DNA of 64,000 nt from Gavia stellata (Eukaryota > Chordata > Aves > Gaviiformes > Gaviidae), in the NCBI RefSeq assembly GCF_030936135.1, contig NC_082618.1, forward strand, positions 7,103,034-7,167,033, in the 5' to 3' direction. The notes below the pieces were generated by a model. It saw only the letters and a program-made list of their open reading frames with translations. It had not been told where the DNA came from and searched no databases. Positions 43,394 to 56,674 of the stretch are shown here, in pieces (the first letter of the stretch is position 1; each line of letters starts with the position of its first letter). The position numbers and the translations under genes were made by a program.

Positions 43394-46300
43394 CTGTGCA
43401 GAGAGAGGGGAGAGCGGCGTCAGTGGGGACTCGGGCACCCCCCTGCCCACCCATCGCCGCCGTGGGGACTATTCTGGGCGAAAAACACCCCCAATTAACT
43501 CAGCCCTCCTCTCTGCTCATGAATTACCCACGCAGCTCATCACCCACGGTAGTTTAAACGTGATGTATGGAGTACTCCCTGCCTTCTCGCCCTGCCTGCA
43601 ACCGGCAGGCGGTTGTGCTGCCAGCCCGGAACGGGCAGGAGAAACTTTCTGGGGGGGAATTCACGCTGGCAGTGCAGGCAGCAAAGCCCTTTGCCTGCAG
43701 GCAGGCAGCGCAGTCGGGGGAAAGGCAGTTGTACAAATGTGTGAGAGCAAACAGAGGGAGATGCAAACCCTCGTAGGTGTTCACCCCCCCGTAATGCATC
43801 TCTTAACTCGCCCACGCTTACGTATTGGAGAGGAAAACGTACAGAGCTTTAGTAATTCCCAGCGAATCACCTAAAATTACACGTGTGCAGTACATCTGCA
43901 CACACCCAGCTCCCCCGAAGGTGCAGACCCATCCCCACCGTCTCCTTTTCCTGCAGTTGTAAGACATCACCATCCACCCTGAAAACCAAGTGATTTACAG
44001 GAAAACACGTTGTCATCAGTTGGTGGAAAAGGCTGAGCTGAAAACTCCGTTTGGAACTGGGATGCTCAGACATATTTTTAAATGGATGTCCTGTGGCAAA
44101 GCATATTGCATCCTCTAATGCTACAGTATGTGCTTGTGACCGAGGCTTTCCTGCTGCAGAGAAGAAGTGGTGAGCAAGGCAGTAATCATCCCCTCCCTCT
44201 GCTCAGCTCTCAGAGTGCCGGTTTCGCCGCCCCATTCCCGTCTCGCTCCCACTCCTCGCACCAGGCTTGCTTTCAGGCTATTCCTTCTGCGCTGAGTGGC
44301 TTTTCAGACTCATTGCACCAGACTTGTCATTTCTCATTCAGATTTTCCTCCTAGATTTGGCTTTTTCCTCTTACACGCAAAATTTGCTCATGTCTAATGA
44401 ATTCTGCCTCTGGACTTCACAGGGGAAAGGAGTAACATCAGAGCAGCGTACAGCTGCCGGTGCCATTCTGCCCACGAGTCCTCGCCTTGCACTCGGCTTG
44501 TAATAATCTGAAAAACGAGAGTGGAAGTGGAGTTCATCTCTAATTACTCCATGTCGTTATCACCAGCTAGTCCATGAGCCTGAACCCCTTGGGCTTTTAT
44601 AGTCCCTCTTTTCCACGCCTACAGCTGAATACAAGTGGGAGGCAAAAAAACCCTCACTGTTTTCTTACTGTGTTTGAAGTATAACTGTGGTTACCATTGC
44701 ATCTTGCCTGGTATGGAGATCTATTATTGTATAGTTAACAGCAGGTGACCCGTCCATCTGGACCCATCCTTTCAAGGCAAAGTTGTCACATTTTTAGATA
44801 AACTGGGTTATTCAGACTCTCCATAAATCACCAGTAAGAGGCAGTCAGCTCTGACTGGGCTGTTAATAGAAAAAAAAAATAGCACCGCTAGCCAAAGCGT
44901 TGAACCAAGCTTTGGCTGCGATGAGAAGGGGGGGACTTCTTCCAGGCACTGCCCTTCAGAAATTAAGCATCGGCTACCAGGAGGGATGTCTCATTCCTGC
45001 GCCACTGCCAGAAAGGGGCTGTAAGTTGGGAACGTTTAATTTGCAACAACTCCTACGGCTGTGTAGGAAAAGGAACATTCTCCAAGTCACCGCCGTGCCA
45101 TTTTGGCTTTGCTGTCGTGCCTTTGCGATGAGAGAGGGGCTGTGCTGGTGGGAGCATCGTGCCGGCGCTGACTACCGAGCGCTCCCTGCCAAAACGGGAG
45201 CCCTCGCTGCAACTCGCCGTGCAAGCACAGCCTGGGAGACAGCGGTATCCTGAGGATATTGTGATTATCCCAGTACCAGATAATGACGGTAAAGACAAAG
45301 CTACATTTGCAGATATATTCTGCTGGGTTTTTTACCCGCGGATGTGCTTCGCCAAGGTGGGACAGCTTCATGTTCCCCGTCTTACCGCGGGTGACACTGA
45401 AGTACGAAGCCTTCTGTAGGTCTTATGTTTATTAGTAAAATCCTGCCAGGCACAAGCGCTGTGACGATCTCCCACATGCGGAGTCTGTTATTGCAAATAC
45501 CAAATCACAAGGGTCTGAATCAATAAACCATCTCCCAGCTATAAGCAGCAGGTTGGAAGATTACATATTGCTTCCAAACAACAGTTTTATGCGCTCTTCC
45601 GTGACACGACAGTTGCCAGGCTAACGGGATTACTGACGGGAGGTGGAGCCGGGCAGGGATCTCGGCACATACACGATTTCATGTATAGGGATGGTGATGA
45701 CAGGCGGCTGTTAGCAATGTGCGGCGATGGACGAAGGCAGCCTGGGTCTCCCTGGAGCACGGCCAAGGTAGAGGCTCCTGCCGAAAGGGAGCGTGGGGTT
45801 TAACAGCTCCCTGCCTGCGGGGATAACTCTGGAGGTAAAGGTCAGAGGGAACCGAGTCCGTCTCTTTAAATAACAGGCATTTGTGAGTTAATGGCTGGAG
45901 TTCCTATGGAGAGGGAGATGTGACTCCCGCGGTCATGGATGGCAGTGGGGATAGTCTGGGCTGTTTCTGGTTCCCAGCTTCCCAAGAGTAGGATGGTAGG
46001 AAGAAAAACCAGGGATGTGTTTCCACCTACGTGCTGCAACTCAGGGGTAAGGAGAATGGCGAAACAGAAGGATGGATGCTTAGAAAAAATAATAATTATG
46101 TGGGCAGGACTTGGAAAGAGGAAACGTGTGGATGCGCTATGGGCACGTGGTCTCATCAAGGATGCTTCCCCTCCAAGCCCATAAAACCTGCCGATTGCCT
46201 AGTGCTGTGAGAAGCTGCTCCCGGGACGCCCTGGGCTTGGTCACGGTTTAGATCCAGGTATGAGACCCCCTAGAAACAAACAGGCTGTGGTCATGGAGCC

Positions 46301-47734
46301 ATGAAGCTCCTGAGGCTGGTAACACCAGCATCGTGATGGCCAGCAGCCGAGCCCCACCGAGACGAGACAGCCGGGAGCGCTTGGGTCTCGCGGGGCTTCC
46401 CAGGCTGGAAAGCACCGTGGGAGCCTCCCGAGAGGTCCCAGCCTGGCTCCCCTGAGAGTTAGACCCTGCCTAACTTGTCGAACTCGTTATTCCTGACGCA
46501 GCCCTTTCGACTTCATCTTGTAAAGGTTGCAAGACAGATGGAGGGTCACCAGCACGTGTGTTGGAGCTCACCGGGGAGGGAGAGCTTCAAAAGCGGCACA
46601 GAAAAATCCTACAGAAACCGGCCAGTGAAGTGAATAAAAACAAAGCCCTGCTGACATGGATAAAACCAGCAAGGGGGTGTTTATCTCCTGGCTTTCTCCC
46701 ACTGATGCGCTGTGTCACCCCGGCTTCTGCTCGCCGCGTCCTTCTGCCGTCTCCTGCTTTTGACTGTGGTTTCAGTGATTGGAATGAATTCGTCCGACTG
46801 CCCAAACCATTTCCCATGTAGCATCTCTCTAATTGGGCATTAATTAGGCATCAGTTAATGAATGCTTGAAATAATTTATCTTTGGATGCGTCCAGTTTGC
46901 AGTCTTACTTTTAACAGCATTAGACTCATTATTAGATTAACATCATTATAAATGTTCTCCATTACCTGCTTGTTTCCATTGTCTTAGCCTTATTACTGAG
47001 AGTGAAAATCACTCCTCCCGCATGCATTATTGATGAGTAAGGACTTTCTATATGTAGCACGGGATTAATTGTTATACAGCGTAATGCATTTAGCGTGAAG
47101 CCTCAATTTGTGCAAGAGCTGAAAGCGGCCAGAAGAATGCAGACGCCCGGAGCCAGCGTGCTCGGCCAGACACAGCACTTCTCCCCCCAGCCCAGCCCAG
47201 GTTCCTCCCGGGCCGGTGCCAGCACAGGAAGAAATTAAAAAAAAAAAAGAGCTGGTTTGATACCCAGGATCAGAGGGGGAAGGTTTGAAGGGTTGGAGCA
47301 CTTCTCTGCCACCGCGGCAGGGACGCTGGCCTCGGCTCTGCTCTGCGGGCAGCCTGTCCCCATGGCACTGCTCGATCCAGAGAGCAGGGTGTACCTGCGC
47401 TGGCAGTTTTCTTGCATTTTAAGGCTTTTAACGCTTTAGTGTATCTCAGAGAAAGGCAGAGCCTTGGTTTATTCAGGAAGATGTGATGCCACTTATTTTC
47501 ATTAGGAGTCTCGGGCTCAAGGGGAAGAAACCACTTAGGACAAGAATAGATGCTTCAGCCCCGGGGGGATGCACCTGCAGAGCCCCCCAAAAGGCAGCCC
47601 TGCCACGAGCCCTCACCACCCCCTGCTTGTTCCCTCTTTGCGAGCTGCTTTTCTCAGATGGACGCTTTCACCTCTCCACTCAGACAAGCTATATTGGTCA
47701 CGGCCCATCTAATTCTCCGGCAGGATCTGGTCTC

Positions 47735-47985
47735 GAGGATGGAGCAGGTTGCTTCTCTTTCAAATCTCTCTTAAATCGCCATCTGCTTTGGGAGACCCAT
47801 CTTAGCTCATGTCTACATGCAACTTGACTGCCTGCTTACTGTGTCCATTACCGGTGCTGCTCAAGCTGTTAGATTTATAAGCTCTTTAGAGCAAAGCCCT
47901 CGTCTTCTGGTTGCTGATTTATGTATCTTTACTGCCATAAAACACTATGTATAGCTACTACATAATATAAATAATAATACTTAAC
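47735..47985 (+). repeat. Decayed LINE/SINE 3' tail (L2/L3/CR1-type)
   Basis: The order TCTTAAATCGCCATCTGCTTTGGGA, then TTAGATTTATAAGCTCTTTA, then GCAAAGCCCTCGTCTTCTGG, ending AATATAAATAATAATACTT, resembles the common amniote tail 'aga-TTGTAAGCTCTTTGGGGCAGGGAC...' with a TAAT-rich end. It is diverged, and the family assignment is tentative. Confidence 0.45.
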
Positions 47986-50900
47986 CAGAGCGAGCTACAA
48001 GTGGGGACAAAGCATCTGGCTTCTGCTCACAGCCAGGATTATCAGAAAGGCAGAAGCTTGCTCATCACTCACCCTCTTCTGAGGCCAGATTCACACCTGG
48101 TGTAACACCACCACATCGCTGTCAACGAGCTCCAGAGGGAGATTTTCCTGCCCCGTTCACACCCTGGATCTATCAAAGGACGCTTTCTAAATCCACCCCG
48201 AGTGAACTGGACCACAAAGACACGACTACGACCCCCGGAGGAAAATACACTTTGAAACCTGGGAACTAACTCAGAATGGGATGTTAGCACGCCGCAGGCA
48301 GAAACTGTGGTCTGGGGAGAAGAAGAAGCCTCAAATGTTCACAATTTCGTCTGCCAAGTGAAGGACAATGAAAGGCAATGCCGGAGCAGTGGTGGCAACT
48401 GGGCGCGAGCCAAGAGCGAAACTTCAGATCTGGGACGGTTCGACAGAGCAGTGTCAGACCTGTGCTTAGTAGCTGCGTTTGGCTTTTTTCTCATTTTTTT
48501 TTCTTTTTTTTGCAACGCCGAGGATAAAATAAACAAGCCCGTCCTGACTGTGACTAAGACTAAACTCCCCAGCGAGCAGCAGCTTGTTTTCAGCCTCTCT
48601 GCAAAGCCCTTTAGGTGCTGCCCCGCAGCCTTGCAGCGCTCTGCAGCAGGAGCATCCTCGTTGGGTTCGCTCCCTGCAGCACCGGCTGCAGCTCCCAGCG
48701 CCGGGACACGGCACGGGGCTTTGCTTTCTGCACGAGCTGCCTTTCAGCCAGAGAGCGGCAACCACCCATCCACCTTCATCATATTATTTTTTTTTTTTGC
48801 GAACGGTGTCATAAATAACTGACAGATCCCAGCTGTTTGGAGTTATGGTTTCTGATGGAGTGACAGCTGCTCCCAATCCCCCAGTCATCACCCCGGCAGT
48901 TCTGGAACATTTCAGCAACATAAAAATCATTGGAGATAATTTCGGTTTTGCATAATTTGGTTAGGCAAGCTGCGATTTAATGGCAATTATGACCTCCGAG
49001 GCAGAAGATGAGCTTGGAGGCTACCGGCTTCACACAACTTCAGCTCGGGGTGCAGCGTCAGGGAGGTTCCAGGGAGAAGGTACTACAAGAAAAAATCCTT
49101 CTCCAGCGGCTGGAAATTGCGTTGCTTTGCTGGCAAGTGGAAAGACTGTTCCCAGAGGAAGAAGCATACAAGGAAATTTGGAAGGAATATTGCTAAGGAA
49201 AGCTTTGGGAAGAGGCTGGTGCCAACAGATGCATCGGAAGGTACCTTTTAAAGAAAAGCCAGGAAAAGGGTTTAGACTGGGGAGTGCTGCAGCCCCTACA
49301 AACCCTTCTGTGACACCAGTACCTTGTGCGGTAACTGGTATAAACCTCCTCTTGGTCACCCTGACCCCACTTTGGCAGCCCCAACGTTAACAAGCAAATC
49401 CTTCTCGCGCGACCGAGATGGGAGAACCAGTTGGCACCGGGAACGGGCCGTGCCCTTTGCAGGCAGCTGCCTGCTTTGCGGGCACTGCCTATTGCTCTCC
49501 CCTCTTACAGGGTTTCTCTTGCTCCGGGCTGTGTTGCCTCCTCTCCCGGGTGGTTCTCAGCCATCCCGGAGCCCCTGCTTTGCATTTCTCCAGCGCCACC
49601 GGAGCCAACCCTTGGTCAGCCAGGCTGCACCGGCTGGGCGGTTGAGGATGGAGAACTGTGCTCAGGAGCTCTGAGGACATCATGGGGTTTCAAGAGGAGT
49701 AAAATGTTGCTTAACAGCAGAAGCGGCTTTTGTCTGGAGCTGAGAAGGTCCAGTTTCCCCCCCTCCATCACTGCTGCCACCCAGCTTGGAGTTTGCTGTG
49801 AGCTAAAGCTCAGGGCAGAGACCTGGGGTCAGCAGCACCCCAAAATCAAGTCCTTTAGGGTGTTGCAAGTTCGTTTTACATTTGCTGACCCGGTATCTGG
49901 AGCTATTCACCTTCCTCCACCAAAGTCGAGGCCAAGGTCACCTGGAAGTTTCTGGATGGTGGTCATTAACTCCTATTGCAGTTTGAAACCAGACCATAAA
50001 TTTCATAGTGTAATAATGTAAAAATCAATAACTCTGTTTGAAACAATAGCTTTGTCTTCCATTTCAGCCGGCTCTGATATCTCCCCACGGACCGCGTCCC
50101 TCTGAATCACACAAATAAAGGAAGCGGAGCGATGGGTGGCGGGGCGGCTGCTCTCCCGCCAGGTACGCAGCCCCTCTGTTGTTACAGATACCATTAGTTA
50201 ATTTATTCCACTCTTGCAGTTAAACTCGAGGATGACTTAAAAAGAAAAAAAAAAAAATTAAAAAGGGAGTCTTTTATGCTCGGTCTCTTTGACATCCCGT
50301 CCGATACAGCATCCCTGAAGCTTTCTGTGCGAGGGATGCCCAAGCCCCCGCTGCCCATCGCCATGGGCAGTGCAGCCAAAACCCGAAACAATCCTGGAAA
50401 GATGCAGCACCAACTCATGGAAACATCAAAAAAAATTGAAGTCCGTTCTTTTCCAGCTCTGGCTTTCTGGGAGAGGGAGGTCTGGCTTCCTTTGCTTGCT
50501 TATTTTCCGTTGTTTGCTGTAGCACTGACTTGAAATATACATCGAGAAGCAGGATTGTCTTTCACATGTTGGTGGATGTGTGATCCTCAAAAACAAATTA
50601 GCACCGATTCACTTCTATATAGAGTGCAGCCATCAGGGAATCACTCCTGAATTCACAGCGAAGGAAAGTAATAATGCTTCCAGCACGCTAATCCTCTCCG
50701 AGAGCAGCCCCTGAACTCTCTCCCGGTGCTGGAGGCACCACTGGAAATTACAATTGTACTGGAAAAATAATAAATAAACACAGAAATTGGCAGGGTTTGT
50801 GCTAGTCCAGAGGATTTGTACCCTAATGTGGAACTCCCTGTTTAATTAGCACTCCTCTCTGTGTCTCCGTCTCCTCCTCCCGCTGCTCGAGCTAAAGAAA

Positions 50901-51253
50901 AAGGGAGAAAAAAAGGAGGCCAACAGTGGAAGTGGCTGTGGGATTGGAAACTCGGCTATAGAAACTTGTTTAATTTAAATGCTTGTTTCAGGACTAACGT
51001 ATGCAGAAACAGAGGGAGTGTAGAGTGTGTTTTCCCCATGTAATCTGCTCTGCTTAACCCCAGTTTGCAGTACGCCTTCCACCGCAGCAATGCCCTTGGA
51101 GTACAGCTGCAGTCGGATGCTGCCAGTCCTGCGGCTGCAGGCACGGGGCACAAACCCGGCACCTCGGTGCAGAGCCTAAAAGCCAGCATTTGGGAGAAGA
51201 TTATCCAAATCAGAGGCTAGGCTGCTGCTTGCATAGGGTTGGAGGCAGATCTT

Positions 51254-51330
51254 TAGAATAGAGTAGAGTAGAGTAGAGTAGAGTAGAGTAGAGTAGAGTA
51301 GAGTAGAGTAGGGAGTAGAGTAGAATAGAA
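51254..51330 (+). repeat. Pentanucleotide microsatellite (GAGTA)n
   Basis: Ten perfect GAGTA units occupy 51261-51310, followed by interrupted units (GGGAGTAGAG, TAGAATAGAA) that lead into the CR1 tail. On the minus strand this is TACTC grading into TATTC. Length variation between individuals is likely. Confidence 0.95.
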
Positions 51331-51625
51331 TATTTCAGTTGGAAGGGACCTACAATGATCATCCAGTCCAACTCCCTGACCACTTCAGGGCTCACCAAAA
51401 GTTAAAGTATGCTGTTAAGGGTGTTGTCCAAATGCCTCTTAAAGACGGACAGGCTTGGGGCACCAACCGCCTCTCTAGGAAGCCTGTTCCAGTGTTTGAC
51501 CACCCTCTCGGTAAAGAAATGCTTCCCAATGTCCGGTCTAACCTCCCCTGGTGCAGCTTTGAACCATTCCCACGTGTGCTATCACTGGATACCAGGGAGA
51601 AGAGATCATCTTCTTTTCCTGACTC
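51331..51625 (-). mobile_element. CR1 LINE 3' fragment
   Basis: The plus strand reads TTTCAGTTGGAAGGGACC, then GATCATCCAGTCCAACT, which is the inverted CR1 3' UTR. The reverse strand then carries degraded ORF2 C-terminal coding (STRGNGSKLHQGRLD). It is older than the copy at 38 kb, because its frame is broken. The 5' edge is approximate. Confidence 0.85.
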
Positions 51626-54600
51626 TCCTTTCTCTGCTGCTGGAGGGTTTATTGTGCCCCTGCACCTCATCCCATCGCACATGATGGGCCAGCGTCTCAA
51701 AAGCCACTGGGACCTTTCCAGAGCGGAGGCACACCAGAGGGAAACGGCACGTCTCACTTCACAGATGGATGAGTCGAGTCCTTGAGTCCTGCTACGGCTG
51801 GAGGTGTCGATGGACACCACGATGCTCCCGCTCCTCCGGGAGAGGACGGTGTGGCCCAGGGGACACACCGAGCACGGAGTGCATAGATACTGCAGGATTT
51901 CAGGCATGGCCAGGGGCTTCACCGACTCTCGGTGCTGCTGTCCTGACCCCCAGCAGGCACCAGGCATCCTCTTCTGGTCCCCAGCGCAGGACAGGGCTCC
52001 GGCAGGACACGCCAGCAGCCTGCAGTGAAGCGGGGACGGGAATTGGCAAATGACAGAGACATCTTGAGGTCCTTGAGAAGGGACTAATAATTCCAATTGC
52101 CCCGGAGGAGGAAGAAATACAGGAGGATGACTTGAGCTTAGTGGATTGTCTGAGGCGTCTCAGGGGATCATCAGATATTTCCACTCCCTTTTTGTCCTGA
52201 GGTGACAAGTTTTCCTTCCCATTCACAGAAATGCAAAGTAGTTCATTCACAGTAGTAATAAGGATGGTGTCCTTTGTAAAACAGCCCGGCTAGCGAACCC
52301 TCCGAGGTGCTTTACAGCAAAACAATTGCAGATGAAATGACAAAACCCACCCAAGATGAGCACCAGCCAGATCGGTATCAAGTGCTGAACAAGCTCATGT
52401 GTAGTGAAAGCAGATTCACCAGCTCATCTCCCTGCCAGCGGCTGGCTTGGACCTGCGGAGACTTTCTTTAGGATCAGAAATACAGCCAGAGCAGAGCAAA
52501 TGTGAGATGGAAGAGCGAAGTGACAGCTGCCCGGCCCCTCGGTGCACGCTCGGCTGCCCTGCCATCCAGCCTACATCCACAGGAGACGCAAAAACCGGAG
52601 GCTGAAGAAAACCAGGGATGCGCTGGATGGATCTTTACCTGGATGGAGCAGGGAGCGGATGACAGCCCAAAAGAGGGAGGTGAAGGGCCCTTCTGCAGTG
52701 TTTTTATGCTAGCATGGCTAATAGGGAGAGCATTAGCTCTATAAACGTGTAATCCTGCTGAGGTCCCGACCCCAGCAGTGTCCTGTGCCACCGAGATGCA
52801 CAAGCCAATTACATACCGTGCCACGTAGGCTCCCTTTCATCCCTTTTCAGTCTTTCTGCATTTCAGATTTTGGATGTCCTTGTGTTTGGTGGAGAAGAGG
52901 GCAAATTGGAGCCTGTCATGTACCTTCTTCCCCATTCAGCGGCACATCATTCTGCCTGCAGCAGGGGGGAAGGAGACTGACGGGCAGGCATCAAAGCCGC
53001 CGGTTCTGTCACATTTTCTTCCCACAAAAAAAAAAGAAAGCGATGGCGTCATTTGGAGCCCAGCCCACAGCCTCCGGTCTCTCTCCCGCACCCGAAATGG
53101 GGAGCAGCACCTTTCCCCAGGCCCTTGGTCTCCTGTCAGGGTGGGTGCGTGATGCCGCGAGCCCTCCAAGTGAACGTCCCTGCGGGTCAGCAGCCAAGCG
53201 AGCATCGCAGACACTGGCAAAACCCCATTCCCACCGGAGACGTGTGCCGGCACGCTGGGTTGTGAGCGCGGCTGCCTTCCAGAGGTCTGTCCTGTGCTTT
53301 GCATTGAACTTTTTACCAGCTCGCAAAAAGCACAGCGATAAAAGCAGGGCAGTGTGAATAGCTGTGCTCTGCTGCCCATCATCCGGGGCCGGCCCGCGCC
53401 TCGCACGGGGACGTTAGGAGGTTTAATGAGCCGGTGGGGGGATGCCACGTGCCCAGGTAGATGTTGGGCATCATTACGCTCCCGTGCGGCTCTCGGGGTG
53501 CGGGGCGATGTAGGGGAGCTGAAGACTGGGGGGGGTCACCGCTCGCTGAGCACCAACACTTTGCCAAGCCCCTGAAACCCGTACAGTTGGATGGCAGGCG
53601 GCTGGAGCGGTGGGGAGCCGGGAATTTAACATGTGAGAGATGAATGTGGTCGGGACACGGCACTTTGCTAATATCCTGCTTTGTCTAGCTCCGATGCCAG
53701 CATTTCATCCCAAAATATCCCCCCGCGCATCCTCCCGGGAGTGGACTTTGTGGAGTTGCTGCACATCCCCCAGCGCCACGCAAGTGCCTGCATTAAAAGC
53801 TTAATAAAAATAGCTTGTTAACGGGATGCGTTGCCATCACCGGTGGCTTGCGAGCTCGCTGCCGATCTCTGCGCCTCGAACGCAGCAAGGCCAAGTAATT
53901 ACGGGATGGGGGCTGCAAGGTCTCGACAGTCTAATTTCTATTAATTATAGCCCGCGTGCGATCCAGTCACAGCGGAAAGGGGAGACGGGGAGATGGTAAA
54001 TTGTTGCAGAGGCTGGGAAGGGAACGGGAGATGCTGAAAGATGCTGAGAAGTGGTACCCGCTCTGCACCCGGGGCAGGCAGGAGGGCCAGGGAGGAGAAT
54101 GTGGCCCCTGGTCCCAAACCGGGTGGATTATTTGGGTAGTTTGTAACTGGTAGGGAAGGAGGACAATGCTTCTGCGCACAGAGTGGAGGGCCAGGAAAGG
54201 TATTCATGGACCAAAGGGGGTGTATGGGAATTGAGGCGATGCTCGCAGCGGCTGTGACCTGTGTCCACCGCGGAGGCTGGGCTGTCACCGCAGCGTGGGG
54301 CCACGCGTAAGAACGCGGAGGGGCTGGAGAGGAGCTTATGGGCAGGGAGGTGCTGCCTGAGCTGCCAAAGCCCCCCCTAAATGTGGAGGTGGGGAAAGAG
54401 GAGACCATGCGAGCCCTGCAGTCCTGCCCCTCCACTGGCTCTGGCAATTTCCTACTGCTTTAGGAGCCAATTAAAATCTCAAAGACAATGTCCTCACTTT
54501 CCACGTGACTGGCAGGGCTCCCGTTTGATGCACGGCACAACCCTCATGGCCCGGCTGCTGCGGTGGGGGGACATCGGGGGAGATGGGCTCCTTCGCCCTC

Positions 54601-55631
54601 CACTTTTTGGAGCCCTGCTCTGCTGCTGGCGGCTGCCAATGCCCCTCATGTGACGCCCATCACTTCCCATCAAGCTCATCAGAGCCCATTTCTCAGTAAG
54701 TCGTTATAAATCCTGATACGATCCCTTCTCCACTAGGTAATAACGGTGAGCGTAAGACATGCATTGGCGTAAAGCCACCCACCCCAGCATTTGTCTGCGC
54801 TAGCAGTGGGATGGACAAGTTGGGCATCGGACGCTCGCCAATCCATCCCCCAAGACTGTCCAACGATGAGGCAGATGAGCCAGAAATATAAGGAAAAACC
54901 TGCAGCTGCATCCAAAGAGGGGTGTACCATGGACTGGCAGGTGTGCACCTCCACACCGATGGCACCCAAGCCTCTCCAGGAGCAGATGTTCCTGCTGGGG
55001 ATGGATGGACTGGAGCCCACAGCCCAAAATTCCCATTAGGAATACCACTGCGGAGAAATACTGCGAGTGGGAGAGAAGCGGGGTACGGCCAAGAAGTGAG
55101 AGCATCTGACCTGGCTGCACTTGGGAGGGAGCTGAGGAAGGGCTGGGGGATGCACTGGGGGCATTGTCTGGATGCGGGGACAGTGACATCCGTTTTTTGG
55201 AGCTGCTGAGTCAGCAGAAGCAGGGGAATGCGGGATGGCCATGGGGATTGTGCCCACTGCCTCACAGTGCACATAAAGAGTTTGCTTTGAGTGCTGCCAT
55301 CTGCCTTCGAACGCAATCCTGCTCCCTGCGCAGTGAGCGAGCATCCTTTCCTCCCTCTCCCAGTTTGCCAGCATCCTTCTGGGACTGGGCAGACCATGCA
55401 AACTGGACTGGGGGGGACCAGGCATAGCCTTTGGGAATGCAGCGCTGGTCACCGACACTCAGCCGGGCTGTTCCTAAAATACACAACCCGTCCCCAAAGG
55501 AGCATCTCCGATGGACGGCTCAGCTCCTGCAAAAGGGGCTGGGGGAGGCTGCGGGGGGGGCGGCCGCTTTCCCCCCGGCCCCACTGCCCTTCCCAGCACT
55601 GTCACGGAGGACTAAGGGGCTGCAGCTGCGC

Positions 55632-55696
55632 TGGTGCCAGGGTCCCAGTGCCAGGGTCCCAGTGCCAGGGTCCCAGTGCCAGGGTCCCGGCTGCAG
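55632..55696 (+). repeat. 14-bp minisatellite
   Basis: Three perfect tandem copies of GGTCCCAGTGCCAG occupy 55641-55682, flanked by a partial copy before and a degenerate copy after. The unit is GC-rich, within the RTN4RL1 intron. Confidence 0.9.
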
Positions 55697-56613
55697 GCAC
55701 GTGGTGCCGGTGCAGCAGCAGCCGAAACGGCTGGGCCAGCCGCGGTGGGGAGGTGTTTAGGGCAAGAAGCAACAGGCCATGGAGTGACAGGGACGTTTTA
55801 CCCTCGGCCTCCTCACGTCATGTTGCTTAAACGCACGTTTTGCAAAGTTAAGACAAATCGTAAACAGCAGAAATCGCGTTTTTTTAGGGGAAAAAAAAGG
55901 GAAGATCTTGGCAGAAGGATAAAGGAAGGCAACTGAAACGCTCATTAAAACTGAGGGGCTCTGTTTCCCTGTCCAAGTGGCCACATCTTCTCCGGAGGCT
56001 CCCAGATGCTTTGAAATGCCTTGTTAGACAAAGCCTTTCATCCTACCTGATTCTGGCTAAATTCATGGACCCAGACATTTTCACTGGAAACAGGGAAGAG
56101 GGAGCAACTCCATTCTGACTTTTCACTTCCCATCTGATCGCTGTTGATACAATTTATCCCTATGACAGCATCTGCTGCTTTCATGGTTTTTTTTATTCTG
56201 AAGTACAACTCGTCTTTGTTAGTCCCATTTTCGGGCCTTTCATCATTTGAGTCACAACATAAAAGGCATTTAAACACTCCTGCTTGGAAACCAGGCTGGG
56301 GGAGAGGGTGGGAGCAGGGAGACGCCATGTCTCCCCAGCCCCAGCCCTCCTCTGGCGCGGGATGGGGTGTCCCGGTGTGCCGGAGCCCCGCCGCGCTTCC
56401 CCCATGCCTCCTGCCGAAGACAGTGGTGATGGAGCATCATGTTTCCATTTTAGAGCGATGCTGTGAAATCCAGACGTAGTTTTTAGGTGCAGCTTCATGC
56501 AGAACCCCTATGTCCCGCATCTCTCCTGGCCACCGCCGACCCCCGAGCTCTGCCCTCCTTGCCGCCGGCATTCCCAGGGGCACCGTGCCCTCCTCATCAG
56601 CCAAATCTTTTTT

Positions 56614-56674
56614 AGGTTGGACTTGATGATCTTACAGGTCTTTTCCAACCTTAGTGATTCTGTGATTCTGTGAT
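56614..56674 (+). mobile_element. Very short CR1 3' end
   Basis: AGGTTGGACTTGATGATCTT, followed by GGTCTTTTCCAACC and two ATTCTGTG units, is the classic extreme 3' end of avian CR1. Only about 60 bp were inserted or remain. It lies in the opposite orientation to the CR1s at 38 and 51 kb. Confidence 0.9.

Noticed and set aside
43394..43454. Upstream in-frame extension of RTN4RL1 to a Met at 43454
   Set aside because: A good acceptor (TGCACAG) lies at the point where similarity to the human protein begins, and the phase matches a short first exon. The extension ([15 protein letters not shown]...) is intron read in frame.
43188..43874. 228-codon plus-strand frame over the start of the RTN4RL1 exon
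   Set aside because: It is the antisense shadow of the conserved LRR coding exon, rich in Val/Gln/Gly/Glu as expected from reversed LRR codons. No independent signal supports it.
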